A program made the position numbers and the translations under genes. This document shows positions 52,535 to 62,995 of a DNA stretch of 64,000 nucleotides, piece after piece. This DNA comes from Hortaea werneckii (taxonomy: Eukaryota > Ascomycota > Dothideomycetes > Mycosphaerellales > Teratosphaeriaceae): contig JBAOKB010000159.1 of the NCBI GenBank assembly GCA_037044905.1, positions 372,001 to 436,000 on the forward strand, written 5' to 3'. Position 1 is the stretch's first letter, and each line of letters opens with the position of its first letter. A model generated the notes under the pieces. That model did not search any database. It had not been told where the DNA came from and saw only the letters and a list, made by a program, of their open reading frames with translations.

Positions 52535-54235
52535 ATGGATGAGAAGGGTGAGATACATTCACCGACAGCAACCAAGACTTACGGGAGCGATCATGCCGAG
52601 ATCGACCCCGTCAAGGAGCGCAAGCTTGTTCGGAAGCTTGATCTCTGCATTGTCCCCGTCGTGATGCTTTTATACCTTCTGAGTTTCCTCGATAGAGTAT
52701 GTCCAGCATAATGATCGCCCGGCGAGACATTCCTCTAACGCCAAGGCCCAGGTCAACATCGGCAACGCTCGTCTCTACGGTCTCGAAGAGGATCTGGGCA
52801 TCAATGGCAACCAGTTTCAAACTGCTGTCTCGCTCCTGTTCGTCACCTATATCCTGTCCGAGCTACCTTCCAATTTAATCCTTAAGCACTATGTCCGACC
52901 TTCGCGCTGGATCAGCTTCATCACGACAGCCTGGGGCATTATTGCCACCCTGACGGGCATCACTCAGAATTACGGCGGACTAATTGCGTGCCGTTTACTA
53001 CTAGGCCTGGTAGAGGGCGGATTGTTTCCAGGTAACTAGCTTCTCTCTACACCTGTTCGAGCTTATCTTGGATCTTGTGGCTGATCTTGAATTTACCTAG
53101 GATGCGCTATATACCTCACTTTCTTCTACACAAAGCGTGAGCTAGCCCTTCGCATTGGCTACTTGTTTGTGTCTGCAGCCATTGCGGGTGCCTTTGGTGG
53201 CTTGCTTTCATATGGCATCGGCTTCATGGACGGCGTGGCTGGACAAAGAGGCTGGAGATGGATCGTAAGTGTGAGTTGTATTGACGAGGAGAGACGAACA
53301 CTGACATCTTAAACCAAGATGATTATCGAAGGGCTGCCCACGTTCGTCCTCGGTATCGCATGCTGGTGGATCCTAGCAGACGATGCAGACACAGCCTACT
53401 ACCTCAACGCCGAGGAGAAACAGCTCATTCTTGCCCGGCGCGCCGCTAATCCTGGGCAAACCGAGACGTTTGAGTGGAGAGACGTACGCAAAGGGCTCAA
53501 GGACTGGAAGATCTGGGCCTTCTGTGCTGCTCAGTTCTGCATGGACACCATGCTCTACGGGTACAGTACTTTTCTACCTACCATCATTAAAGGCATTCGT
53601 CCGGATGCAAGCGCGGCAATCGTGCAGGTCTTGACTATTCCTTGCTACGCCGTGGGAGCAATCTGCTACATGATAGCGGCTCGGTTCAGTGACTGGAGGC
53701 AGACCAGGGGCCCAGTCATCATTGCTTTTGGAATATTCTCAGTGGTGGGATATGCATTGCTAATATCAGACAATGGGTCTCAAGTGCATTATGCAGGCTG
53801 CTTTCTAGTGGCTCTTGGGCTTTATGTCGCCGTTGGCATCCCACTAGCATGGCTACCCACCAATACGCCTCGCTACGGGAAGCGTACGACGGCCACAGGC
53901 CTACAGCTGACGATTGGAAACTGCAGTGGCATCATGGCGAGCTTCGTAGGTCGACACTAGCCCGACCATGGCGTGTCCACGAATGGGAGCGTTTTAGGCT
54001 GACAAGCGGACAGCTTTACCCGACGGAAGAAGGGCCACGATTCATCCGTGGTCATGCAGTGACTATGTCACTTGTTGCGTTCGGCTGCGTGATCTACGCC
54101 CTGCTGTATGCCTACCTCAAGCGAGAGATCCACAAGCGTGACGCGGGTGAGCGGGATGCAGCCATCGAGGGCCTGAGCGACGAGGAGATCAATGCTTTAG
54201 GGGACGATAGCCCGCGGTTCCAGCTCTCAGCGTAG
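52535..54235 (+). CDS. MFS anion permease, allantoate/nicotinate (DAL5/TNA1) type
   Basis: Anion:cation symporter family permease that takes up organic anions such as allantoate, nicotinate or pantothenate. Exons 52535-52696, 52752-53031, 53101-53264, 53319-53945 and 54014-54235 give 484 residues. Family marks: KLVRKLDLCIVPVVMLLYLLSFLDR, then VNIGNARLYGLEEDLGI, ELPSNLILKHYVRPSRWI and GLVEGGLFPG. After TM6 come the Glu/Lys-rich loop (EEKQLILARR) and WAFCAAQFCMDTMLYGYSTFLPTI. The last junction (ASF|LYPTEEGPRFIRGHA) restores a conserved block, so the apparent stop after ASF is intronic. The cytosolic tail DEEINALGDDSPRF is common in the group. Confidence 0.92.
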
Positions 54236-54414
54236 TAGTAGTCGCTAATGGGAAGCGAGCTTTGCTTTACAGAAGCGACAATCAAGAACAATGACAGTTT
54301 CGGCCAGGTTTTGTGGAGCATGCCGTTATTGTATTATGTACTGTGTACAGGACTGAGGTCCGCGGCGGGAGAGGAGAGGAGCTACTACTGGACGTTAGCA
54401 GGGAGATAGCTCCG

Positions 54415-54422
54415 TCACGTGA
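54415..54422. promoter_or_regulatory. Palindromic E-box TCACGTGA
   Basis: Perfect 8-bp palindrome about 0.7 kb upstream of NEP1. Bound by bHLH factors in fungi; function here unproven. Confidence 0.35.
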
Positions 54423-54748
54423 CCCTCCAGACTTTTTCTCAGCCCTTTCCTCGCAAGCGCGGCGCCCGAAGTCGCACCTCGTTGAAAAAGGGCCGAGGGG
54501 CATTTAAAGGGCTACCTCGACCAGCCCGCGCTGGCAGAAAAACCAACAAGCCCCATTCCTCCGTCGCCCTCTTGTGTAGCGCACTGTACATCGCCAAACA
54601 GGATCGCAACATCTTGCCAAGCATATACACACTCTGCGACTACAACCAAGCGCAGAGTCTTCGCTTCCTCCTCAGTCTACGTGTCTGTGACGGCTCCGAC
54701 AGTCCGATTACCCAAAAGCGCCAGATCCCAAAGCACCATCCAATCATC

Positions 54749-54862
54749 ATGTCAACCATGGAAGCTGAGCGAGCTGAGAAACAACTGCTAGACGGCGAGG
54801 AGACCGACTACATCGGCAGGCGGCCATCGTCGGGAGGCCGAGACACAAAGAGGATAAGTTAG
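54749..54862 (+). CDS. Short ORF, possible upstream exon or uORF
   Basis: A 37-residue frame with a convincing ATG context (CAATCATCATGTC), highly charged (EAERAEKQLLDGEETDY) and ending at a possible donor, A|GTTAGT. It may be a first exon of an unrecognised transcript or a uORF of NEP1. I could not join it in frame to the NEP1 ORF with a plausible acceptor. Confidence 0.25.
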   Translation: MSTMEAERAEKQLLDGEETDYIGRRPSSGGRDTKRIS

Positions 54863-55130
54863 TCCCCACCTGTTCCGCCGCCGCACGCTCCTGCGCTGTT
54901 CTGTTATCAGAAGGTGCCCCTCCTCAGGTGCAGCTACCCGCCCGGCTGTTGGCTGCTTCCCTGAGTGACGGGTCGAGTGTTACCTATCCCACGCTGCCAT
55001 TTGGCAATTCACCGTCATCAATCGAATCATTGATCGATTAATCGATGGATGCATCAATCGATGGATGGACACACTGCTCTGCTGCACAACCAGCACCGCG
55101 ATACATGCACCTTCCAACAAGGTCTTTGCA

Positions 55131-55915
55131 ATGGCTGACCCGCGCCCAACCGGCTCTCCAGGGACCCAAACCCAGTCGCTCCCACCGCCCTCCCTGCCCA
55201 ACATGGTGGCCGAGCAGGCCACTCCGATCCCATCCAGCGACAAGGACACTAAGAGATTAATCGTCGTCTTGTCCAATGCGAGCCTGGAGACTACAAGGCA
55301 TCCCACGCCAGCAGCCGGAATGGCCCCAACAGCAAAGAGAACGCCAAGTACTCCCTGCTCAACAGCGACGAACACATCGGCGTCATGCGCAAGATGAACC
55401 GAGATATCAGCGACGCGCGACCAGACATTACGCATCAGTGTCTGCTCACCCTCCTCGACTCGCCAGTCAACAAGGCCGGCAGACTCCAGATCTACATCCA
55501 CACCGCCAAAGGCGTCCTCATCGAAGTCAGCCCGACCGTACGCATTCCTCGAACGTTCAAGCGATTTGCTGGTCTTATGGTGCAGCTGCTGCATAACCTG
55601 TCCATCCGTTCGACATCCTCGCCAGAGAAGCTGCTCAAGGTCATTCGCAACCCGATCTCAGACCACCTGCCGCCTAACTGCCGCAAGGTGACGCTATCCT
55701 TCGATGCGCCAGTAGTCCGCGTGCGTGATTACGTCGCCGACCTGGGCCCGAAGGAGAGCATCTGTGTCTTCGTTGGTGCCATGGCCAAGGGTGCTGATAA
55801 CTTTGCCGATCAATTCAAGGACGACAGCATCAGTATCAGCAACTACAGCCTGAGTGCAAGCGTGGCCTGCAGCAAATTCTGCCATGCTGCCGAGGATATC
55901 TGGGACATTATCTGA
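55131..55915 (+). CDS. EMG1: Ribosome biogenesis methyltransferase NEP1/EMG1 (one frame break)
   Basis: SPOUT-class enzyme that N1-methylates a pseudouridine of 18S rRNA and is needed for 40S assembly. The Pro-rich N-terminus leads to DTKRLIVVLSNASLET. The frame then breaks at 55290-55293 as one missing base. Conserved sequence continues: YKASHASSRNG, LLNSDEHIGVMRKMNRD, ARPDITHQCLLTLLDSP, KGVLIEVSPTVRIPRTFKRF, IRNPISDHLPP. The C-terminal SAM-site block is FVGAMAKGADNF, followed by YSLSASVACSKFCHAAEDIW. 785 nt plus one gives 262 codons, intronless, and a normal length. The gene is essential in yeast, so a real loss is unlikely. Confidence 0.92.
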
Positions 55916-57451
55916 GCTCGACAAGAGGAAAATGTGATATTGAAGGCTTCACAGGCGACTGATCACCAAGGCAAGTACAACAAGAAACTGCTTGGCTGTG
56001 ATCGCAACATCCCCCAAGTTGTGGGACTCCAAAAGGGATGGCTTGGATGTCTCTGATTGATTTGCAACACCTTGCGAGACATGGCCGTCCTGTGCTAACA
56101 GGGCGCAATCGGTGTATTCTGGTTGGAGTTGGGTGGGGAAGACGCAGAAAAGCTATTGTTATGGGGGGAGTTTTGAGCGAAAAACGAAGGCTTTCATGTG
56201 ACGTTCGACTGTGAGCTCATGAGCTTAATACACGCAAACGCTTACGTTCTCCCTTTCTGAATTTTCTATTCCAGAGATGACTATTCTCCATCGAAACCGA
56301 TTTCAATTCAAATTTAACGCAAGATCCACATTGGAGGCGCCTGAACACTGTCTAACACAGAAGGCTTTGATGGCCGCCCGCAGTCTCATCGCTTCGCAAC
56401 TGAGAGCATTCGGTTCTATGGAGTGAGGTGTCATGCTTAAAATGTCTTGTCGCATCAGAGACAAGAGTAGGAAGGATGCTGCCACATTAGCCACAGAATA
56501 TTCTCTTGAGAACGCTGTCTGAGTTGGTCGCTTTGTCTTGGTCGTTTGGCGTTGGCAAGTTCCCCCCAGGGGTGCATTGGGGAAGCCGTGTGAGATGTCA
56601 GCTGGAGCCTTCACTCTTTATTCACAACACACTCGCTCTGCCTCTTTCAGGCAAATGGGAGGCCGACAAGGACGCGGAGCCGGTTGTCTTGCCGCAATTC
56701 GGGCAGTAGCAATCCGTCCTGTACAATGGATGCGCCGCATGGTGGTACTGCTTCTCAATTGGTCCCTGACATTGCCGCACAATCAGCTGCCGTCGAAAGT
56801 TTTGCACCCGCTGTCCATCTCGGCTTGTCTGTTGAGGTGAGCATCTGCCGAAATGAGACTTGGGGTCTTGCCGAATCTGCAGGTCATCCCGCTATTGCAC
56901 CCTCGGCTGGCCGACCGAGCTCGGCAGGAGACAATTGTTTTCACGGTGACAGAGTTTGTTTGTTTTATTGCCGGGGATTTGCTTCTTCGGGTCATATTCT
57001 GCCACCCGGATGCAAACTGTGCACTCTACGGCGAGATCAAGTGAAGTCGCCACATCATTGAAGCGTACAGGTGGCAAACAAACACAGGCTCTCCACAGTC
57101 CGACCATGGGATGAACTTTGGATAAGGGATACCGAGTGCAATGCTTGGTCGGCATATGCATGAGGTCTACGCGAGCTTTACCCGTCAGGAAAGGGCGAAT
57201 CAGCCTCCAGTGAAACGCAAATGGCTGAATGGTGTGAACGAATCTGGCACCTCTACCTTGCCCGCTTCCTTTGATGGTATGCGCCCAACGCCTCTTTGCG
57301 CTCTACTGATTTGCTTTGTTATGGGGCAGGTCTGTGGCGCAGGAAATGCTTTATAGATAGTCGACGCAAGTCTTATGGTAAGCACCTCATCGCGCCTGAT
57401 CAGTTTTTTCTAGATCACTACCACAAAGTTTTATTAAAATCTTCCCTCGTT
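55916..57451. other. Intergenic, 1.5 kb
   Basis: NEP1 3' UTR and the promoter of the amine oxidase. Short open frames only; nothing recognised. Confidence 0.5.
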
Positions 57452-58896
57452 ATGATCCAATCAACCCTGTTCCAGATCTTGTCACTCTGCTCGTTGGCAA
57501 CAGCATTTTCCGGTGATGTCTTGCGGTCTCGCAAGCCAGAAGTCATCAAACGGGATGTCTGTATCATCGGCGGCGGCTCGTCAGGGACTTACTCGGCGAT
57601 AAGACTGCAGCAGATGAACAAGACATTCGCTTTGATTGAGAGAGAAGATCGTCTTGGCGGTCATGTCGATACCTACGTTGATCCAGTGACGAAGCAGACG
57701 CTTGATTATGGAGTCGTCGTTTGGGTAAGCAGTAATTCAAAGCCGCCAAAACCATGTCTAACAATTTTAAGGAAAATGTCTCTATCGTCAGGGATTATTT
57801 TGCGCATCTTGATGTGCCCTTGAGTGATGTGACGCTCGGAGAGGCTCCAGTCTCGCTGTACGCCGACTTTGCGAAGGTTTCCAAAGTGCCACCCGATGCG
57901 CTCACATCTGGTAACCTTACAGCGGGGTTTGCTTCTTATCTTGCCCAGCTTGCCAAATATCCTTATTTGACGAACGGCTTCAACCTTCCAGATCCAGTGC
58001 CTGAAGACCTGCTGCTGCCCTGGGGAGACTTTGTTAAGAAGTATGACCTGGATGCCATCGCCTTCGCCGTCTACTCGTATAATCAAGGCATGGGAAATAT
58101 TCTTGCACAGCCAACACTTTATGTGTTGAAGTACTTCACAGCTTCGACAGCCATCGGCGCTTTCACAGGCGGCTTCGTCACCACAGCGTCTCACAACAAT
58201 CAAGCTCTGTACGATCGAGCGCTAGAGCGGCTTGGGTCCAGTGCGCTCATTAGTACACATGTTATCAAAATCAAAAGGGTCCGGAAAGGAGTGGAAGTCT
58301 TGACGAGTGGTCCGAATGGCTTGCAACTGATCAAGGCGCGAAAGCTACTCATCGCCATTCCGCCTAAGCTGGCAAACCTCAAATTCCTGGACACCGATCC
58401 AATTGAGCGAGCGATTTTCGGCCAGTTCAACAGCAGCTACTATTGGAACTCCGTAATAAAAGGGTCCGAGGTTCCAGACAATACGAGCATTACCAACGTT
58501 GATGTCGCAGCTCCTTATGGCATTCCTGCGTTGCCCGGTCCTTATGGGCTTGGTCATACGGGTGTACCCGGGTTGCACACTGTCTACTACAGCAGTCCGT
58601 ACCCAATGTCAGACGAAGCGGTGAAGTCAGACATTATTGCAAAGCATGCCGAGCTTGTAGAGTTGTTTGGCTATGGTCTAGGCACAACGACGCCCAAGTT
58701 TGTTGGCTTTCAGGGCCACAATCCCTACGAGCTCACCGTGTCGGCAGATGCTATCAGATTCGGCTTCTACGGCAAGTTGGAGTCATTACAGGGGCGTCGG
58801 CGGACATGGTGGACCGGTGCTGCCTGGCAAACCCAAGATTCCAGTGCCATCTGGAACTTTACGGAGACCATAGTGCTGCCGCAGCTTTGCCAGTAG
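57452..58896 (+). CDS. Secreted FAD-dependent amine oxidase-like flavoprotein
   Basis: Flavin amine oxidoreductase. Two exons, 57452-57724 and 57772-58896, give 465 residues. A signal peptide (MIQSTLFQILSLCSLATAFS) indicates secretion or passage through the ER. The dinucleotide fold opens with DVCIIGGGSSGTYSAIRL, and the next FAD motif is REDRLGGHVDTY. An NNQALYDRALERLGS-type region and KLLIAIPP follow. The C-terminal FAD-site motif is weak, since the tail reads FYGKLESLQGRRRTWWTGAAW. It resembles fungal proteins annotated after beta-cyclopiazonate dehydrogenase, but the substrate is unknown and no biosynthetic partner lies nearby. The frame is clean. Confidence 0.88.
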
Positions 58897-59966
58897 GGCC
58901 AGTGGACTGAGGGACGAAGTGGGCAGTAGATCTCAATTGTAGGATAGCCTGCTTATGTGCCCGGGCCGAGAAGTCTCCTTGAAGCAACGAATAGTCCAAC
59001 GGTACGGCTTGCGGTGTACGCTGGTGTCATCGTCTTGGTCTCGATGTCGATGTCGGTGGCAGGAGAAGCCCACTCTTGGCGAGGTCCAATTTTCGCCGAA
59101 CTGCCTGTAACAGGCCGGTGAACTTAACGCTTTTAACGCGTAAATTACGAAAGCGGTTAGAAGCGCGGGACTGCCAGTTCTCACCTCACCTCACATCATA
59201 CACACCTCACCTGCTTGCCGCCCAACATGCGCCTTGACATGGCATATTGGCGCCCTGCCAGCGCAGACACTGTTCGCGACGGGTTACGCCTTTGTAAGTA
59301 TCGGAGCATTATGGGGGTGTTCATCAATTCCCCTCCTGCATCTCCATGGCTCTGGGCCCCACTGTTGCATGACCGCTTTCGATCCGTGCCGTCCACTTAC
59401 GCCTTTAGCTCTGCAGAAGCCTTAAACGTGGCAGCCTCCGTATGCATGCCTCTCAACTCTACTGTGCGGATCTTTGGCCTCGGCCAGTCAGCAGAAGAAG
59501 CCGCTCGCGAGGCGAAGATGGCTGTTTTCCTACTCGCCGCCAATTCCACTGCCAATCTGTCTCGATGTGGAGACCCTCTGGCGACCCGTAGTTACGCTGC
59601 TCTGTCATGGCCCGCCTCACCTAAACAGTGCTTCCTGTCCACCGCCGCCGCTGACTGGAAAGGCCGGAGCCAACTGGATCTGGCCCGCCAATGACTTGTT
59701 CACCGATTGGAGGCCCATGATGGTAGGCGCGGAGAGGTTGGTCCTCCTTCACCGGCGTTATCTGATGTCTCTCATATACTTTCCGTCGTGAGCTTCTCGA
59801 AGACTTGTTCTTCATCACAGCGTACTCCGTACGACCTGTTGCCCATTTGCGCAGCTACCTCTCATAGCACACCTGCATCTTTCAAATCCACTTCTTGTAT
59901 CATTCTCCACCGTCGCTTACACTTGTACTTTACCTTCTTTCTACCGACGACGATCATTACGACGAC
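58897..59966. other. Intergenic, 1.1 kb
   Basis: Contains open frames at 59215-59694 without a recognisable domain; the stretch just before 59967 is a pyrimidine-rich leader. No RNA gene seen. Confidence 0.5.
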
Positions 59967-62900
59967 ATGCCCGTTCACCACCTCGGACTGACTGTATCAC
60001 ATATTCCTTCTGCAACCTCCTTCTACCTTCAAACCCTTCAGCCTCTCGGATATCATTTCATTGCTCAAAGTGGAGATTCGATCGGGCTGGGAGTGACCAC
60101 AGCTGATCTCTTTCTGACCCAAGAACCTAAAGGGTATCACACAAATCTCCGTCAGACAAGTGAGACACACTGCTAACTTTCCGAAGTGCCTCTGTGTCCC
60201 CAACGCACATTGCATTCGCAGCAGATTCCCGTCTGGCTGTACGAAATTGCTACGCTGCCGCGCTAAGCGCTGGGGCATATCCAAGTGGAGCCCCAAGCTA
60301 TCGGAATCCAGACGGGACTGTCTTCAGCGCGGCCGTCGAAGATCTTGACGGGAATGTCGTCGAAATCGTATACCGAGAGGGCATCGACTTCGAACCGGCT
60401 GAAGGAGTTGCTGCACCGTCGAAAGACGGCCGCGTGATCGCCTGGCAGAAGGATGTTGCCGATAGCGGACTACACGATGATGCAGAATCGGTCGCCTCAA
60501 AGACTTCTCGCGCCAAATCCCGGGCTCAGACGGCAATGGACCTTGCTTCCACTGCTTCCAAATCCATTAAGAGTGGCAACGATGAGACGACTCCAAACCG
60601 CGCTGCTAGCATGCCGGTCAGCACCGAAGGCAGCAGCTTCCCAACCAAGGCTCTCTTCGGCACAATATTGGGCGCCGCAGCTGGTGCAGCCCTGATATTC
60701 GCTGTCAAGAGATCCGAAGGCGAAAATGCCAAAGAAGAGGCTGACTTCGAGGCTTCGAAGAAAGCACCATCATCTCGTGGAAAGCCAGCTACCGTCTCTA
60801 CTGTGTACGATCCTCGCGATGACAAGTCCCAACATCGGAACTTTAGCACGACGGAGTCTCGAGTTTCCAAGCCTCCAAAGAGTCACAGGAATTTCAGCGT
60901 GACAGACTCCGCATACAGCAAGCCACAAATGCCCACACCTCCACGTACTATGCGTGCGATCGACCAGGCTGGGTTCTACGACGATGACGAGGTCCGGGAC
61001 GCAATCAGCAGGTTTGCCAGCTCCCGTCGTCCGCCGGCGCCACGCCGCGCACATACCACCGATGCTATGGACCTCGCCCCCGTATCTCGTGGAAGTCGTA
61101 GCCTTGCGCCGCCAGGGACGAGTGCGAGTCAGGCCAGCAGTCGGAGACATTTGCATTCTGGAAAGAGTCGCCACTACGACCAGCGGTCTGAAAAGGCTTC
61201 TGAAAAGGCCTCTGAAAAGGGTTATTTGCCGTCTGCCAGAGAGCAGCTTTTGCTCGAAGCGCCACCCGCCAAGAGCACGGCATCTCGTAGTCGCTTTACA
61301 CGTTTTGAAGATGAGCCTGAGAATGATGACGATCAGGATTTGAAGCGTCGAGATTCAGGTATCAGCTTTGGGTCTCTTCGCTCCCACCATTCGAAGCATG
61401 CCGACGAGCGGACCCAGGTCAGCCAACGGACTGAAAGTACTGCCAAACCATTAAAACGGGGGACTTCCAACTACGAGTCCGCTGCAAACATTCCCTTGCC
61501 TGACTCGAAGGCGCCCTCGGAGTATCGTTCGAGATACAGTGATTTTGACGATGGTCGCAGTCGTGCTAGTCGACGCTCGGAGAGCACAGTAAGACCATCC
61601 CGAAAGGGCACGTCCCACCACGACTCGGCTGCCGATGTGCCGCTGCCAGAATCGAAGGCGCCTTCAGAATACCGTTCGCGGTATACAGATGCTGGCGATC
61701 AGCGCAGTCAAGTCACCAGAAGGTCGGAGTCCAGGGCCCCTACCGAACACCGCAGTCACGCAAGCAGACGTGCAGAGTCCAAGGCGCCTGCCGAGCATCG
61801 AAGTCAGACTAGTAGACGTGCTGAATCCCGAGCTCCGACTGAACATCGAAGTCACGCAAGCAGACGCTCAGAATCCAAAGGGCCAGCTGAACATCGCAGC
61901 CATGCGAGCAGACGCTCGGAAAGCACCGTGAGGGGGTCACGAACAGGAACCTCCCATCACAACTCCGCCGCGGACGTTGCACTACCGGAGTCCACGGCTC
62001 CGTCGGACTACCGCTCCAGGCACACTGGGCCCCCGGATCAACGCAGCAATGCTAGCAAGCGCTCTGAGAGCACCGTCCGAGCTTCTCGCAAAGGCACATC
62101 GCATCATGAATCCGCGGCCGGCGTGCCTCTTCCGGAATCAAAAGCAAACTCCCATTTCTCTGAAGGCCACCGATCAAGGCATACAGCGGCCGATGGACAG
62201 AATAGCCATCACAGTAGCCGGCATGAGAGACACGAGTCACCTCATCGCTCGAATCGGGAACGAGAAGTTGAAGTGACCTACTCAGGCTCAAAAGCTCCTT
62301 CGTACGTATGCAAAATATCTTATGTCCATGAAGCTCTACTAATGCGGTTTGAACAGTCACGTTAGCCATCGCTCGGCCAAGAAATCCCACCATGATTCCG
62401 CTGCAGATGTCGCTCTGCCCGCGTCCAAGGCCCCTTCCCACTACTCAAAACACGGAGGCTCTTCCCACTACAAATCCGCCCACGAAGTACCTCTGCCGGT
62501 CTCTCAGCCTCAATCCTACGTCTCCGCAGAGATGTCCCAATGCCAGCTTCCAACCCGGCCTCCTACGTCTCCGCCCGAGACGTCCCGATGCCAGCTTCCA
62601 ACCCGGCATCGTACGTGTCTGCCCGCGACATCCCGGTCCCTTCATCTCACGGCGCGGGTTGGGAGGATCCCGAGGTCATGCAGGAGATAATGGCCGAGGA
62701 CTTTGACGACAACATGGCGGATATGAAGACCGTTGTTCCGGACGACAGCATTTCGTGTATCGACTACAGCAAGCCCGCGCGTAGCAATACCGGGCCGAGC
62801 TTCAAGAGCGCTGCCTCGCGACGGGAGGAGCGTGAGGCGAGACGATCGGAGGCGGCTGGGAGCGATAGAACGGTTAGGGCGTTGAAGAAGGAAGACAAGA

Positions 62901-62995
62901 AGAGGGATGAGAGTGATCGGTTCAGTGCCGCGACCTTGCCGGCGAAGGGGAGGGAGAAGAAGGAAGGGAAGAGGAGTGTATTCAGCTTCCACTGA
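59967..62995 (+). CDS. VOC (glyoxalase-fold) protein with membrane segment and long repeat tail (one frame break)
   Basis: Exons 59967-60133, 60187-62301 and 62357-62995; 973 residues after one missing base at 62525-62531. Residues 1-120 form a VOC/glyoxalase domain: HHLGLTVSHI, LFLTQEPKGASVSPTHIAF, YRNPDGTVFSAAVEDLDGNVVEIVYRE, where the closing Glu fits a metal ligand. One hydrophobic segment (ALFGTILGAAAGAALIFAV, about 211-229) follows. The rest is low-complexity and rich in Ser, Arg and His, with SEKASEKASEK, a ~49-residue unit around SHHDSAADVPLPESKAPSEYRSR, a 16-residue unit in four copies, and a second 16-residue unit (YVSARDVPMPASNPAS). The tail is charged (KKEDKKRDESDRF). Function unknown; possibly a membrane-anchored scaffold that keeps a small-molecule domain. 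Confidence 0.8.
61432..62160 (+). repeat. ~147-bp degenerate coding repeat
   Basis: About four to five diverged copies of a ~49-codon unit (RSESTVRxSRKGTSHHxSAAD). It probably arose by unequal exchange; reading frame is kept in every copy. Confidence 0.75.
61727..61918 (+). repeat. 48-bp tandem coding repeat, four copies
   Basis: Four in-frame copies of a 16-codon unit (ESRAPTEHRSHASRRA and variants), nested between copies of the longer unit. Confidence 0.85.
62516..62640 (+). repeat. 48-bp tandem coding repeat, YVSARDVPMP unit
   Basis: Two full copies and a partial third of a 16-codon unit. The frame break of the gene lies in the first copy, which makes the missing base easy to see by comparing copies. 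Confidence 0.85.

Larger units (their letters stand above)
54236..55130. other. Intergenic, upstream of NEP1
   Basis: 895 bp. It contains the palindrome TCACGTGA at 54415-54422 and the short ORF listed next. Low-complexity TCAATCGAT-like repeats occur at 55015-55065. Confidence 0.45.

Noticed and set aside
53926..53960. Premature stop in the DAL5-type permease after ASF
   Set aside because: A GTAGGT..GACAG intron (53946-54013) restores the conserved C-terminus.
59215..59694. 160-codon plus-strand frame before the VOC gene
   Set aside because: No motif; composition and start context are ordinary intergenic.
61727..61918. CRISPR-like array
   Set aside because: Direct repeats have no unique spacers and encode an in-frame protein repeat in a eukaryotic gene.
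12155..62995. Programmed ribosomal frameshifting or RNA editing as a genome-wide system
   Set aside because: Break sites share no slippery heptamer, stop context or flanking motif, and both missing and extra bases occur. Sequence error explains them more simply.
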